This document shows positions 8,274 to 18,342 of a DNA stretch of 64,000 nucleotides, piece by piece. How positions within the stretch are numbered: position 1 is the stretch's first letter; each line of letters starts with the position of its first letter. The notes under the pieces are model-generated. The model was given only the letters and a program-made list of their open reading frames with translations, did not search any database and had not been told where the DNA came from. A program made the position numbers and the translations under genes. Source of the stretch: Cytophagaceae bacterium (GTDB taxonomy: Bacteria > Bacteroidota > Bacteroidia > Cytophagales > Spirosomataceae); NCBI GenBank assembly GCA_027486845.1, contig JAIXOL010000035.1, positions 1 through 64,000 on the forward strand, read 5' to 3'.

Positions 8274-9644
8274 TTATTTACTTTTCTTTTCGATATAATT
8301 GGGATTTGGGGTTGGAATTTGTGCATTGGTTGTTTTTCTCCATTTATCAAGTAGTTTTTTTAACTCCTTTACCTTTTCTGGATTGATTAATGCCAAATTA
8401 TTACTTTCAGAAATATCGTCTTTCAAATTATATAGCTCAATAGAATTAGTCTCAAAAAACTCAATTAATTTCCAATCTTCCAAGCGTACGGCACTATATG
8501 GAGCATCACCTTCGTGGTAATGAGGGTAATGCCAAAACAAAGGTCTTTTAATTTTTTTATTGGTTAAAATGACTGGTTTTAGTGATTTTCCATCAAGTTT
8601 TTCGCTTGGTTTGATTTTTGCTAAGTCTAAGATAGTTGCTGTTAAATCCATCGTAATTGTTGGTTCATCAATCACTTTTCCTCCCTCAATTTGATTTTTC
8701 CAATAAATCATTAAAGGTGTGCGTGTGCCACCTTCATAGCACCAACCCTTTCCTTTCCTGAATGGTAAACTACTGGCAGTTGGCATCAATGTACCATTGT
8801 CGGCTGCAAATATGATAACCGTACTTTCCAACAAGTTTTTCTGTTCTAAAACACTAATTATTCGCCCAATATTTTCATCTAAACTTTCAATCATGGCAGC
8901 ATAAGTGGGATTTTTTTGACTGTCAGGCGACAATAATAGTTTTTTGTATTTTTCTATCTTATCGGGTTTAGCTTGTACAGGAGTATGAACTGCATAGTGA
9001 GCAAAATTCAAATAAAATGGAGTCTTATTATCATGATTTTCAATAAGTTTGATGGCTTCATTTGTCAATCTGTCTGTCAGATATTCGCCTTTTTCTCCTT
9101 CGGCTAAATTAGGCATTTGATAAGGTGCAAAGAACCCTTTTTTCGGATGCCCCCAATTCGAACCGCCAATATTTACATCAAATCCTTGGTTTAAAGGGTA
9201 AAACTCCTCCCCCTCGCCTAGGTGCCATTTTCCTACATGCCAATTTTCATAACCGTTTTCTTTGAGGTACTCGGCAACTGTTTTTTCTGATTGTGGAAGA
9301 AATTTCTGCCAATCAGGAATCAAAAGTTTAGGATTCTTTTTTTCATGCCCCGCAATCCAATCGGTGATGTGAAGCTTCGCTGGATATTTTCCTGTCATCA
9401 GAGCCGCTCTTGTTGGCGAACAAACCGTACAAGCGGAATAAGCATTGGTAAATTTTACACCTTTTTGGGCTAAATTGTCAATATTTGGTGTTTGATTGAA
9501 TGTGTTTCCGTAGCATGCCAAGTCTACCGAACCCATATCATCAATAAAAAAAACAATAAAGTTAGGTTTATGAATTTCGTTTCTTTTGGTGAAAGATAAT
9601 AGAAGAATAAGTGCAGAAATGGCACAAATAAGACGGGTTTTCAT
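8274..9644 (-). CDS. Secreted sulfatase, family S1
   Basis: A type I sulfatase with an N-terminal signal sequence (hydrophobic to about residue 18). The formylglycine motif CSPTR (Cys about residue 75) follows the metal-binding FIDDMG, and further signatures are TGKYP, WHVGKWHLG and AADNG. It presumably removes sulfate from a polysaccharide or small ester in the periplasm. The modifying enzyme is not encoded nearby. There are no SusCD genes here, so the substrate is unclear. The start at 9644 gives a compact signal peptide; an ATG two codons upstream (9650) is also possible. Confidence 0.88.
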   Translation of the reverse strand: MKTRLICAISALILLLSFTKRNEIHKPNFIVFFIDDMGSVDLACYGNTFNQTPNIDNLAQKGVKFTNAYSACTVCSPTRAALMTGKYPAKLHITDWIAGHEKKNPKLLIPDWQKFLPQSEKTVAEYLKENGYENWHVGKWHLGEGEEFYPLNQGFDVNIGGSNWGHPKKGFFAPYQMPNLAEGEKGEYLTDRLTNEAIKLIENHDNKTPFYLNFAHYAVHTPVQAKPDKIEKYKKLLLSPDSQKNPTYAAMIESLDENIGRIISVLEQKNLLESTVIIFAADNGTLMPTASSLPFRKGKGWCYEGGTRTPLMIYWKNQIEGGKVIDEPTITMDLTATILDLAKIKPSEKLDGKSLKPVILTNKKIKRPLFWHYPHYHEGDAPYSAVRLEDWKLIEFFETNSIELYNLKDDISESNNLALINPEKVKELKKLLDKWRKTTNAQIPTPNPNYIEKKSK

Positions 9645-9746
9645 AATCAAGAATAAATTTAAGTGTTTTTTGCATCTAAATATACAAGCCTTTTTATGGA
9701 TACCAAGGAAGTAAAATGAGATTTTGATGATTAAATTATTTACACC

Positions 9747-10808
9747 CTAAACCACCATCAGATTACAGCCCCGAATATCCGAGTTATCAAAACGGCCAAT
9801 AATACTAAATAATTGATTTTCAGTATTATATGCTCCCAAATCTTGCGTTTCAATAAAACAGCAAGAATCAATATTTGCCAAATCGACCACATTAATTCCG
9901 CCACGAACAATACTTTTGCTACCTAAAGCAGGTAAATTGATGGTAGGAATAATCTTGAAAGGGTCATTTATCTCTCGTAGCAAAACTTTCATCGTTTGAG
10001 GTAATTCAAAAATACCATCACCTTTCGAGTAGCCTTGCGAAAGTAGCTCGGTCATGCCGTATTCCGAATGAATTTTTTCAATGCCAAAAGCTGAAGTCAA
10101 AATTTTGTGTACTTCTTCACGCAACAGTTCCTTTCTTCTCCCTTTCATACCGCCTGTTTCCATGACAATAAGTCTGTCTTTTAGGTTGTGCATAAACGAT
10201 AAATCTTCGCCCGATTCAGCCAAATCGAGCAAGGCAAAAGTTACACCAATCAATAAAACCTTTCGTCTAGAATTTTGGTTAGATAATTGCCGAAGTTGTT
10301 GAACTAATTCGGATGTATTTTTTAAATAGAATCCCGATTCTCTCGAATAAGTGCGATAAATAAAACTTTGCACCATATACACCAACGACGAGTTATTTCG
10401 TTCAAGATAAGATGGTAGTAATGCCAAAATATGAAACTCACTTAATGAACCATAGAATTGTTCAAAAATTCGCTGACTGATGTATTCATAAAAAGGCAAA
10501 TCGCTTACTAAATGTTTACTTGTAGTGTCGCCCGTTGTGCCGCTACTTTCAAAAACTATTTGGGTGGGAGCAGCATCCGAAACGATTTTATGGTGTTTGA
10601 AAAACTGAATCGGCAAAAACGGAATTTTTTCTAAACGATTAACTTTCGTAGTATTTATATTCAATAAACCCAAATATTCTTTATAAGTAAAATTAGTTGC
10701 AGCTTGAAAGCGAAAGATTTCTAAAGCTAATTCTTCAAAATCGTGTGGTCTTACTGAGGTATCCCCCAATTGTATAACTGCTGATTTTAGTTCGTCACGA
10801 ATACTCAT
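9747..10808 (-). CDS. LuxE/PaaK-like acyl-protein synthetase
   Basis: About 353 residues of the adenylate-forming LuxE family. The motif FESSGTTGDTTSKH (around residues 85-100) is the ATP-binding loop, and HSEYGMTELLSQ near residue 255 matches the motif that contacts the acyl-adenylate. LuxE proteins activate acyl groups on an enzyme thiol, but there is no luxCD or polyketide context here, so the role is open. The open frame reaches 10907, but the extra 33 codons run through a repeat; MSIRDELKSAV at 10808 is the better start. Confidence 0.75.
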   Translation of the reverse strand: MSIRDELKSAVIQLGDTSVRPHDFEELALEIFRFQAATNFTYKEYLGLLNINTTKVNRLEKIPFLPIQFFKHHKIVSDAAPTQIVFESSGTTGDTTSKHLVSDLPFYEYISQRIFEQFYGSLSEFHILALLPSYLERNNSSLVYMVQSFIYRTYSRESGFYLKNTSELVQQLRQLSNQNSRRKVLLIGVTFALLDLAESGEDLSFMHNLKDRLIVMETGGMKGRRKELLREEVHKILTSAFGIEKIHSEYGMTELLSQGYSKGDGIFELPQTMKVLLREINDPFKIIPTINLPALGSKSIVRGGINVVDLANIDSCCFIETQDLGAYNTENQLFSIIGRFDNSDIRGCNLMVV

Positions 10809-10846
10809 TGAAATTTTTATAATTTTTACTAAATTAGCCGAAAATA

Positions 10847-10912
10847 GTCGACGGACAGCAGTCGATAGTCCACAAATTTTAAGTGAAGACAGTCTTCTAT
10901 TGACCATAGACT
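10847..10912. repeat. Palindromic intergenic phrase repeat
   Basis: AGTCGACGGACAGCAGTC and the reversed phrase ACAGTCTTCTATTGACCATAGACT lie between the divergent LuxE-like and lipoprotein genes. It resembles the other phrase-type repeats of the window in position and style; it is imperfect. Confidence 0.5.
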
Positions 10913-10933
10913 AATCAAAATTACATATTTACG

Positions 10934-11443
10934 ATGAAAAAGGTTTCAGGATTTATCATATTAGCGGCAATAGGTTCATTAATAGGTTGTTATAAAGAAA
11001 CAACATTTGATGTAAAGCCAACCATCGAATTTAAAACTTTGAAAAAAGAAATCAGAATTGACCAATTTGCAGGCTCGAAAAAAGATTCTGTTATCTTGAC
11101 AGTTAAGTTTCAGGATGGCGATGGTGATTTGGGCTTGAATGAAAAAGAGAAAATCACCGCTGAATTGAAAAACGACTTTAATTACATTATACGTATTTTT
11201 CGTAAAAAGAAAGGCGTTTTCACTGAATTTAAACCTTCTGTTCCATATTCGGGCTATTTTCCTCGCCTAAAAGCCGATGGTAAGATTGGCCCAATCGAAG
11301 GTACTATTGATTATTCAATTGATTTTCCACAGCCTTTTACACCAGTAAAAGATTCATTGAAATTCCAAATAACTATCAAAGACCGAGCAGGCAATATTAG
11401 TAATACCACCGAGTCAAGCGTGATTGTCTTGAATGAGTTTTGA
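10934..11443 (+). CDS. Hypothetical lipoprotein
   Basis: 169 residues with a lipoprotein signal; the lipobox SLIGC puts the lipidated cysteine at residue 19. The mature part is beta-rich, with FQDGDGDLGLNEKEK, an acidic Gly-Asp segment like those of Bacteroidota surface lipoproteins, and ends with an Ig-like KDRAGNISN strand. I do not recognise a named family. It stands alone, divergent from the LuxE-like gene. Confidence 0.75.
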   Translation: MKKVSGFIILAAIGSLIGCYKETTFDVKPTIEFKTLKKEIRIDQFAGSKKDSVILTVKFQDGDGDLGLNEKEKITAELKNDFNYIIRIFRKKKGVFTEFKPSVPYSGYFPRLKADGKIGPIEGTIDYSIDFPQPFTPVKDSLKFQITIKDRAGNISNTTESSVIVLNEF

Positions 11444-11448
11444 TTTTG

Positions 11449-11498
11449 GCAATTGGCAGTCAGCCTTCGGCAATCGACTGTTTGATAGCTGATTGCCG
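11449..11498. repeat. Palindromic repeat between convergent genes
   Basis: Contains CGGCAATC ... GATTGCCG, a perfect 8-bp stem, inside GGCAGTCAGCCTTCGGCAATC. It belongs to the same family as 5798-5875. It sits between convergent genes, so it could act as a bidirectional terminator, although it lacks good T-tracts. Confidence 0.65.
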
Positions 11499-11509
11499 AA
11501 AAACAGATG

Positions 11510-12523
11510 TTATAATTTCAAAATTGCTCCTGTTCCATTTACTTTTGGGTAAATTGGTTTTCCTTTGTCTAGATAAACTCCCGTTGCGGGGTCGTTAGCA
11601 ATCAAAATCGAACCATCCATGTCAACATAATCAAGCAAAGGTGCAAGTTGCCCAATTGCCGAAATGCCAATACTTGTTTCGGTCATACAGCCGCACATTA
11701 CTTGCAATCCCAAACTTCGAGCTTCAGTAATCATGCGTAATGCAGGCGTAATTCCGCCACATTTTGCCAGTTTTATGTTTACACCATCAAATTTTCCAAC
11801 ACATTTTTTTACATCTTCTTCTACAATACAACTTTCATCGGCAATCAAAGGCAAAACTGATCCAACCATTATTTCGAGCATTGGTTCGTAATCATTTTTT
11901 TGCATAGGTTGTTCGATAAACTCAACACCCAATTCGGCAAAAGCTTTTGAGTTTTCAATCGTTTCTTCTACTCCCCACGCACAGTTGGCATCTACCCTAA
12001 AAAGTGCGTCGGTGTGCTTACGAAGTTCACGAACAATCTCTACATCATGGTCGGTGCCAAGTTTGATTTTATATATAGGAAAATCAAATTCTTGCATTTT
12101 TTCGACCATTTTTTCAATGGTATCAATACCAATCGTATAATTCGAATACGGAACTTTTGTAATATCTAATCCCCAAATTTCGTAGAGTGGTTTGCCTTGC
12201 TTTTTTCCCCATAAATCCCACGCAGCCATATCCAAGGCACAATGAGCAAATGGGTCATTTTTTAAGTACGGATACATAAACTCCCAAAAATCTTCGGGAC
12301 TATTCAGTTCATAATTTTCGATAAGTTCTTGGTATTCAGTGAGTTTATCTCTCATTCCTTCGGCAGTTACGCCATAATAAGGAATCGGTGTAGCTTCACC
12401 ATAGCCGCTGAGGTCACCGTCTTGAAGCTCTACGATAAATGCATCAATATCGTCACGAGAACCATGTGCAATCGTAAATGTATGCCGCATTTGCAGCGTA
12501 ATGATATGGAATTTTAGTTTCAT
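11510..12523 (-). CDS. Dipeptide epimerase (L-Ala-D/L-Glu epimerase type)
   Basis: Enolase-superfamily enzyme of the muconate-lactonizing subgroup, 337 residues. The KIKLG lysine pair near residue 158, the metal ligands in VDANCAW, EFIEQPM and ADESC, and the second base in NIKLAKCGG are all in place. Family members epimerise L-Ala-L-Glu/D-Glu during peptidoglycan peptide recycling. Specificity in this subgroup varies, so the exact dipeptide is inferred. Confidence 0.85.
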   Translation of the reverse strand: MKLKFHIITLQMRHTFTIAHGSRDDIDAFIVELQDGDLSGYGEATPIPYYGVTAEGMRDKLTEYQELIENYELNSPEDFWEFMYPYLKNDPFAHCALDMAAWDLWGKKQGKPLYEIWGLDITKVPYSNYTIGIDTIEKMVEKMQEFDFPIYKIKLGTDHDVEIVRELRKHTDALFRVDANCAWGVEETIENSKAFAELGVEFIEQPMQKNDYEPMLEIMVGSVLPLIADESCIVEEDVKKCVGKFDGVNIKLAKCGGITPALRMITEARSLGLQVMCGCMTETSIGISAIGQLAPLLDYVDMDGSILIANDPATGVYLDKGKPIYPKVNGTGAILKL

Positions 12524-12529
12524 TTTTGC

Positions 12530-12625
12530 AGTCGGCTATCAGCAATCGGCTGACAGCTTCGTTTATTTAAATAAAATGTAATTTTGATTTGAAGCTAAAA
12601 GCCGACTGCCGAAAGCTGACCGCCG
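12530..12625. repeat. Palindromic intergenic repeat
   Basis: CAGTCGGCTATCAGCAATCGG and, about 40 bases on, AAGCCGACTGCCGAAAGCTG form inverted arms between the epimerase and comB. Same family as 5798-5875 and 11449-11498. Confidence 0.6.
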
Positions 12626-12633
12626 ACTACTAT

Positions 12634-13341
12634 TTACATATTCACTAACTCATTCCCGCGTAGCACAGGCACAACGTCATATAAGTCACGTTGTAGGCAA
12701 TAGCCAATATCTTTATTAATGCCCAAACGCTGCAAACGACGAATGTGCGATGAATTGGCCAAATAACCTAGCATGTCATCTTTGGCTTGTTGATACATTC
12801 GCATGGCCAAAATGGCACTATCTTCTGCTACAAAAAATTCATTTTGCACGGCATCAACTACTGCACCCGCAAAAAGTGTATCTTCCAAATTTACACGACC
12901 TTTCCATCCAGCACAAAGTACCAAAACGTCGTAGGGTTGAGTTTTCAAATACTCGACAATCGCATTGAGATTTAAGAAAGCACCCACCAAAACTTTTACG
13001 GCCGAACTTTTAGCTTTTGTAATAGAATAAGTGCCGTTAGTAGTTGTCATGGCAATTTTTTCACCAATTAATTTTTCGTCCATGTAGCTGAAAGGCGAGT
13101 TATCAAGCTCGAAACCTTCTACTTTTTGGGCATCTCGCTCAGCTGCTGCAATAAATCCTTTGGCTTGTAAGGCTTGGCATTCTTCAACTGTTTCTACTGG
13201 GATAATCGCTTTTACACCATACGCAAAGCCCGTGACCATGCACGAGGTCGCTCTAAAAATATCAGTAACAATCACAATTGTATTGTCAATCTTGTGAAGG
13301 TGCAGCAAATCTGGAGTTAAACAAACGTCAATATTTTTCAT
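12634..13341 (-). CDS. comB: 2-phosphosulfolactate phosphatase
   Basis: ComB-family protein of 235 residues. FRATSCMVTGFAYG near residue 30 and AMTTTNGT around 110 are the conserved blocks, with CAGWKGR near 145. In methanogens the enzyme makes sulfolactate for coenzyme M; many Bacteroidota carry it, possibly for sulfonate or sulfonolipid metabolism, which is not demonstrated here. It is divergent from atpA. Confidence 0.88.
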   Translation of the reverse strand: MKNIDVCLTPDLLHLHKIDNTIVIVTDIFRATSCMVTGFAYGVKAIIPVETVEECQALQAKGFIAAAERDAQKVEGFELDNSPFSYMDEKLIGEKIAMTTTNGTYSITKAKSSAVKVLVGAFLNLNAIVEYLKTQPYDVLVLCAGWKGRVNLEDTLFAGAVVDAVQNEFFVAEDSAILAMRMYQQAKDDMLGYLANSSHIRRLQRLGINKDIGYCLQRDLYDVVPVLRGNELVNM

Positions 13342-13513
13342 TTTAAAAACAATGATTCTTTATAAAAAACTGTTGCAAAGATGCCAAAAAATATGTTCAA
13401 ATCTGACAACTTTCGCAAAGATGTCTGTTTTTAGTAGTAAACTTTTGAAATCGAAATCGATTTTCTAAAAATAATCCTACCTTTTGAATCTTTTTTTGCT
13501 AAAAATATGGGAA

Positions 13514-13538
13514 TTGTGAAAATACTATCGTAATTTTG
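13514..13538 (+). promoter_or_regulatory. Candidate atpA promoter
   Basis: TAATTTTG at 13531-13538 matches the Bacteroidota -7 consensus TAnnTTTG; the nearest TTG (13514-13516) is only 14 bases upstream, shorter than usual. The leader to the ATG would be about 140 bases. The rest of the 343-base comB-atpA spacer shows nothing else I can name. Confidence 0.45.
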
Positions 13539-13684
13539 CACCCGAAAAATCCAATGAATGAATGCTTGAATGATACGATGTTTGAATATTTTGGAGCACG
13601 TTCTTTCAAATATATTCTATTAATTATTCATTCTAACAATCAATCATTGTAAGGTTTTATATTCAAAACTCATCAAAAAATTAT

Positions 13685-15262
13685 ATGGCATCAGTTAGAC
13701 CAGATGAAGTTTCGGCAATCCTGCGTGAGCAATTGGCAGGTTCAAGAACCGAAGCTGAACTCGAAGAAGTTGGTACTGTGTTACAAGTCGGTGACGGTGT
13801 AGCACGTATATACGGTTTATCAAAAGTTCAAGCCGGTGAATTGCTGGCATTTGAAAACGGCTTAAAAGCCCTCGCACTTAACCTCGAAGAAGACAACGTA
13901 GGAGCGGTATTGTTGGGTGATTCGACTGGAATCAAAGAAGGAGCAACAGTAAAACGCACAGGTGAAATTGCCTCTGTAAAAGTAGGCGAAGGAATCATCG
14001 GTCGTGTTGTAAATACTTTGGCAGAACCAATCGATGGAAATGGCCCGATTCAAGGCGAAACTTTTGAGATGCCATTGGAGCGTAAAGCACCAGGTGTAAT
14101 CTATCGTCAGCCTGTAACTGAGCCTTTACAAACAGGTATCAAGTCAATTGATGCCATGATTCCAATCGGTCGTGGACAACGTGAGTTGGTTATCGGTGAC
14201 CGTCAGACAGGTAAAACTGCTGTTTGTATTGATGCAATCATCAATCAAAAAGAATTTTATGATAAAGGCGAACCAGTATTTTGTATTTATGTAGCTTGTG
14301 GTCAGAAAGCATCTACCGTGAAGGCTGTTGAACAAACCCTTCGTAAGTATGGTGCAATGGACTATACAGTTATCGTAAACGCAGGTGCTGCTGACCCATC
14401 TCCGATGCAATTCTTTGCTCCGTTTACAGGTGCAGCTATCGGTGAATATTTCCGTGATACTGGTCGTCCGGCATTGGTTGTTTATGATGATTTATCAAAG
14501 CAAGCAGTTGCTTACCGTGAGGTATCATTATTACTTCGTCGTCCGCCAGGTCGTGAGGCTTATCCGGGAGACGTTTTCTATCTACATAGCCGTTTGTTGG
14601 AGCGTGCCGCAAAAATCAGTTCTGATGATGCGATTGCAAGCAACATGAACGACCTACCTGCTTCATTGAAAGGTAAAGTAAAGGGTGGTGGCTCATTAAC
14701 AGCCCTTCCGATTATCGAAACTCAAGCGGGAGACGTTTCTGCCTACATCCCGACTAACGTAATTTCGATTACTGACGGTCAAATCTTCTTGGAGTCTAAC
14801 TTGTTCAACGCAGGTATTCGTCCAGCGATTAACGTAGGTATTTCGGTATCACGTGTGGGTGGTAATGCTCAAATCAAGTCGATGAAGAAAGTTGCAGGTA
14901 CATTGAAACTTGACCAAGCACAATTCCGTGAATTGGAAGCGTTTGCTAAGTTTGGTTCAGACCTTGATGCTTCTACAAAATTGACTATCGACCGTGGCCG
15001 TAAAAACCAAGAGATTTTGAAGCAAGCTCAATTCTCTCCAGCACCTGTTGGCGAGCAAGTAGCAATCATTTATGCTTCAATCAATGGTGTAATGGATAAA
15101 GTGGATGTAAGCAAAGTAAAAGCGTTTGAAAACGAGTTTATGTTATTGTTGAAAGCACAACATCCTGAAGTTTTACAAAAACTTGGAGCGGGCAAATTGG
15201 AAGATGACGTTATGGCCATCATCAAGAAAGTTGGTAAAGAATTAGCAGAGAAATACGCTTAA
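13685..15262 (+). CDS. atpA: F1F0 ATP synthase subunit alpha
   Basis: Nucleotide-binding, non-catalytic alpha subunit of the F1 head. The P-loop GDRQTGKT is at residues 171-178, and the family signature [14 protein letters not shown] is near residue 375. The length of 525 residues is normal. It is followed by atpG with a 116-base gap that holds a repeat. The other F1/F0 genes are not in this window, so the operon is split, as is common in this phylum. Confidence 0.97.
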   Translation: MASVRPDEVSAILREQLAGSRTEAELEEVGTVLQVGDGVARIYGLSKVQAGELLAFENGLKALALNLEEDNVGAVLLGDSTGIKEGATVKRTGEIASVKVGEGIIGRVVNTLAEPIDGNGPIQGETFEMPLERKAPGVIYRQPVTEPLQTGIKSIDAMIPIGRGQRELVIGDRQTGKTAVCIDAIINQKEFYDKGEPVFCIYVACGQKASTVKAVEQTLRKYGAMDYTVIVNAGAADPSPMQFFAPFTGAAIGEYFRDTGRPALVVYDDLSKQAVAYREVSLLLRRPPGREAYPGDVFYLHSRLLERAAKISSDDAIASNMNDLPASLKGKVKGGGSLTALPIIETQAGDVSAYIPTNVISITDGQIFLESNLFNAGIRPAINVGISVSRVGGNAQIKSMKKVAGTLKLDQAQFRELEAFAKFGSDLDASTKLTIDRGRKNQEILKQAQFSPAPVGEQVAIIYASINGVMDKVDVSKVKAFENEFMLLLKAQHPEVLQKLGAGKLEDDVMAIIKKVGKELAEKYA

Positions 15263-15269
15263 AATAATT

Positions 15270-15345
15270 AAGAATTGAGAATTATGAATTAGGAATTAAG
15301 TTTGTTTTTTCAGCATCATTAATTCTTAATTCTACATTCTACATC
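15270..15345. repeat. Inverted AT-rich repeat in the atpA-atpG spacer
   Basis: AATTAAGAATTGAGAATTATG ... TTAATTCTTAATTCTACATTC forms an imperfect palindrome between the two ATP synthase genes. A related phrase, ATTCTACATTCTTTATTCTAC, precedes batA near 24470. A GC-rich stretch (GCACGGGCGACCCC) follows it. Confidence 0.55.
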
Positions 15346-15378
15346 GCACGGGCGACCCCGTCTTAATTTAATAAAAAG

Positions 15379-16263
15379 ATGGCTTCATTAAAAGAAGTAA
15401 GAAATAGAATTGTTTCGGTAAACTCTACAACACAGATTACCAAAGCAATGAAAATGGTATCGGCGGCGAAGCTTCGTCGTGCTCAAGATGCCATTATGCA
15501 GATGCGTCCGTATGCAAATAAGTTGAACGAATTGATTTCGACTGTTTCGGCCAACACGGAAGTAGGAGCAACGAGCCCTTATACAAAGATTCGCCCTGTT
15601 GAGAGCGTACTTATAATTGTTGTAACTTCTGATAGGGGTCTTTGTGGTGCTTTCAACTCAAATGTTGTGAAAGCAGCAATGGCACTCATTCAAGAAAAAT
15701 ATGCTCCGCAAGCTACCAAAGGAAAAGTAGAAATCATGCCTTTGGGTAAAAAAGGTGGTGAAACTTTACAAAAACGTGGCTTTAAGATAAATGCCGAATA
15801 CATGGATATTTTCCAACGCTTGAATTTTGCCACTGCCCGTCAAGCTGCAGAACAAGTGATGGACGCATTTACTGAAGGAAAATATGATGTAGTTGAGATT
15901 GTTTTCAACGAATTCAAAAATGCTGCTACACAGATTATCCGTGCAGAGCAAATGTTGCCTTTGGTTGAGAAAAAGGACGATGCTGCAAAAGCTGGCAAAA
16001 CAGATTATATCTTTGAGCCATCGGAAGAAGAAATAGTATTGGAATTGATGCCAAAAGCTATTAAAATGCAGGTATTTAAGGCAGTTCTTGACTCGAATGC
16101 ATCGGAACACGGAGCAAGAATGACTGCAATGGACAAAGCAACTGATAACGCTAACGAATTGCTACGTAACTTGAAAATCGAGTACAACCGTAGTCGTCAG
16201 GCGGCTATTACTAACGAAATATTGGAGATTGTTGGTGGTGCAGAAGCTTTGAAAGCACAGTAA
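15379..16263 (+). CDS. atpG: F1F0 ATP synthase subunit gamma
   Basis: Central rotor shaft of F1, 294 residues. The N-terminal coiled-coil RNRIVSVNSTTQITKAMKMV and the C-terminal helix ending in ITNEILEIVGGAEAL are diagnostic, and SDRGLCGAFNSN around residue 88 is the Rossmann-like core. It is transcribed with atpA and closed by a strong terminator at 16290. Confidence 0.96.
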   Translation: MASLKEVRNRIVSVNSTTQITKAMKMVSAAKLRRAQDAIMQMRPYANKLNELISTVSANTEVGATSPYTKIRPVESVLIIVVTSDRGLCGAFNSNVVKAAMALIQEKYAPQATKGKVEIMPLGKKGGETLQKRGFKINAEYMDIFQRLNFATARQAAEQVMDAFTEGKYDVVEIVFNEFKNAATQIIRAEQMLPLVEKKDDAAKAGKTDYIFEPSEEEIVLELMPKAIKMQVFKAVLDSNASEHGARMTAMDKATDNANELLRNLKIEYNRSRQAAITNEILEIVGGAEALKAQ

Positions 16264-16289
16264 AAGATTATAGTTCTTATATACGAAGG

Positions 16290-16323
16290 CGGCGATGTAT
16301 CGAAAGATATGTCGCCGTTTTTT
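16290..16323 (+). terminator. Terminator of atpA-atpG
   Basis: CGGCGATGTATC and GATATGTCGCCG pair around a GAAA tetraloop, with G-U and one weaker pair, followed by TTTTTT. Confidence 0.85.
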
Positions 16324-16378
16324 GTTAGACACTGCTGTAAATTATAATCATAACCTAAACACAATTTAGAAAATTTCG

Positions 16379-17161
16379 TTATAACTCCTGCACATTCATG
16401 ACACCTAAGTTTTCGAATAGTTTCGACCAATAAAATGTAATTGTTGGGTTGTTTTCCTTGATTGAACTCGTTGGTTCAAACGGTAAAATCATTGAAATAT
16501 CGGGGCTATTTAATACTAAATCTTTATATTTTTCGGCATCAGCTTTTGCCCAACTTTCTGCTTCCGAATCATCTTTTGGTGGTTTTTGTTGAAAATCTCT
16601 GCCACTTTTTACGCTTTCTACCATATCGCTGAGGTAATATACCTTCACGATTGCTCCTAATTCTGATGCTTTTGCAATTACTGGCAGGCTTGCTAGAATA
16701 TTAGTTTCACGATTCGAGGCATTATCATTTTGAGCGTTTAGGCGTGCAAATGCTTGCGTCGTTACGAAGTTGCGTTCTTTTCTAATTGATAAATCATACG
16801 AAGTTTGGAGTGCTTCTAAGTCAATTGCATTCATGCCCTCGGCGTTTTCCATAATGGTTCGGCAAGTGAGCGAAAGACAACGTCCTTTGGCAGTATTTTC
16901 GTGAATATAGTAAATCTCGAATTTATCCCCTGATTTCCTTATGTTTTCTTCAATAATGCTATTGAGTGCTTGCTGGTATTTTTGAGCCACAAAAGGCTTT
17001 GAAACATCAACGCTAGCGGTTTTATCAATAAAAATAAGCGTATGAATGGCTGGACTATCAGCTTTATTCTCAGTTTTTTGAGCTTTTTTTTCTCCGCAAG
17101 AAACTAGGATAGATACTAATGATAAAGAGATAAGAAAGTGAAAGAGATTGGGCTTTTTCAT
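16379..17161 (-). CDS. Lipoprotein with a VWA-like fold
   Basis: About 260 residues; the signal ends in the lipobox ILVSC (Cys near residue 22), so it is a lipoprotein. LIFIDKTASVDV near residue 45 resembles the first strand and metal site (DxTxS) of a von Willebrand A domain, and VYYLSDMVES near 175 looks like the second conserved Asp strand. The function is unknown. The start is the ATG at 17161; a TTG lies one codon upstream. Confidence 0.65.
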   Translation of the reverse strand: MKKPNLFHFLISLSLVSILVSCGEKKAQKTENKADSPAIHTLIFIDKTASVDVSKPFVAQKYQQALNSIIEENIRKSGDKFEIYYIHENTAKGRCLSLTCRTIMENAEGMNAIDLEALQTSYDLSIRKERNFVTTQAFARLNAQNDNASNRETNILASLPVIAKASELGAIVKVYYLSDMVESVKSGRDFQQKPPKDDSEAESWAKADAEKYKDLVLNSPDISMILPFEPTSSIKENNPTITFYWSKLFENLGVMNVQEL

Positions 17162-17248
17162 CAAATTATTGTTAAAGGGCTATTTGCCTAAATTATAAAT
17201 GATTTTGTCTACTTTTTTTTGATACAGACTTCATACAAAAATATACTT

Positions 17249-18169
17249 TCAATATTTCAACTTTAAAAGTTTTCTATAAGTGGTATCAGCAGGCGAGTTT
17301 TTCTGCCAATAAGCATTTTGAATGGTTGCTTTCAGTACTCCTCTTGACGTTAATTTCTTTTTCCTTACCTCATAAGTTTCTTCCCAGCCCACAATTTGGT
17401 GTGGAAATCCTTTTTCGAAAATGATTCTTAAATCTCGTTGAGTTTCAGGAAATTTGATTTGATAATCCATCAAATCTTTGCCTTTAAATGTTGAGTCGCC
17501 TTTGTAAGGTTCGAGTTTGATTTTGGTCATTTCGGCTTGCACTTTTTTATGACGGAGACGCAACGATGTCATGCTTGGAACCATCAAAATATTGCCTTGT
17601 GGTATCTGTTCGATGGGTAATAACCTGATTTTTGTCCAAAGTTCATCTTCGAGCATCGCATAATCAATATGGCATTCGTCTGAAACCTCCTCCTCAAAAT
17701 ATGATTTTCCCAATACTTGATAGCCATTTTGGTGATAATTGAGCTGCATAAAACTCTGTCCACACCACTCTTGGTTGGTATTTGTTGCCTTGAGTGTGGC
17801 AGAGAAAGTATTGGTTTGTACTGGCGTAAAAACTGATGTATACATCGAATAATCGTAAATACCTGTGATGAATTTTTTGATAAAATTAAGTTTCAATACT
17901 GTCGTCGCATTCTCTTTGGCATCTGACTCCAATTTTACTTGTTTGTCTAAACGAAATTCTTCACTAACAAATACCATAATGGCTTCACCTTTATTAAGTT
18001 TCCCATATTGGGCTTGTACTAAATCATAGCTACTAATTTCGGCTTTATTGGCAAACCAGTATTTTCTAAATTCTTGACTGTCAGATAGTTGTATTTGTTT
18101 TTTCTCGTTGTTGTTAGTACAGGCAGTAATTATAAATAATAGGCTAAAAACAGTAATATAATAGTTCAT
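17249..18169 (-). CDS. Hypothetical lipoprotein
   Basis: 306 residues with a lipoprotein signal (lipobox FIITAC, Cys17). The mature part has no catalytic motif I recognise. It is conserved-looking, with segments such as WCGQSFMQLNYHQNGYQV. It lies on the same strand just upstream of the VWA-like lipoprotein (about 90 bases apart) and could be cotranscribed with it. I do not recognise the family. Confidence 0.7.
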   Translation of the reverse strand: MNYYITVFSLLFIITACTNNNEKKQIQLSDSQEFRKYWFANKAEISSYDLVQAQYGKLNKGEAIMVFVSEEFRLDKQVKLESDAKENATTVLKLNFIKKFITGIYDYSMYTSVFTPVQTNTFSATLKATNTNQEWCGQSFMQLNYHQNGYQVLGKSYFEEEVSDECHIDYAMLEDELWTKIRLLPIEQIPQGNILMVPSMTSLRLRHKKVQAEMTKIKLEPYKGDSTFKGKDLMDYQIKFPETQRDLRIIFEKGFPHQIVGWEETYEVRKKKLTSRGVLKATIQNAYWQKNSPADTTYRKLLKLKY

Positions 18170-18282
18170 TCGTTAGGGTTTGTTGCAATTAATCATTCAA
18201 AATTAATCAAATTGTGTGGTAAAACGTAATTTTTGATTGTTAATGATAAGTTATTATAGTGTGATGCATAAATGTTCTAATT

Positions 18283-18315
18283 AGATTTGATAACTTTCAA
18301 AAAGTTGTCAAATCT
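18283..18315. repeat. Strong intergenic stem-loop
   Basis: AGATTTGATAACTTT pairs with AAAGTTGTCAAATCT over 15 bases with one G-U/mismatch position and a 3-base loop. There is no T-tract, so it is listed as a structure rather than a terminator. Confidence 0.6.
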
Positions 18316-18342
18316 GGATGCCTTTATAATATCCACTGGGAA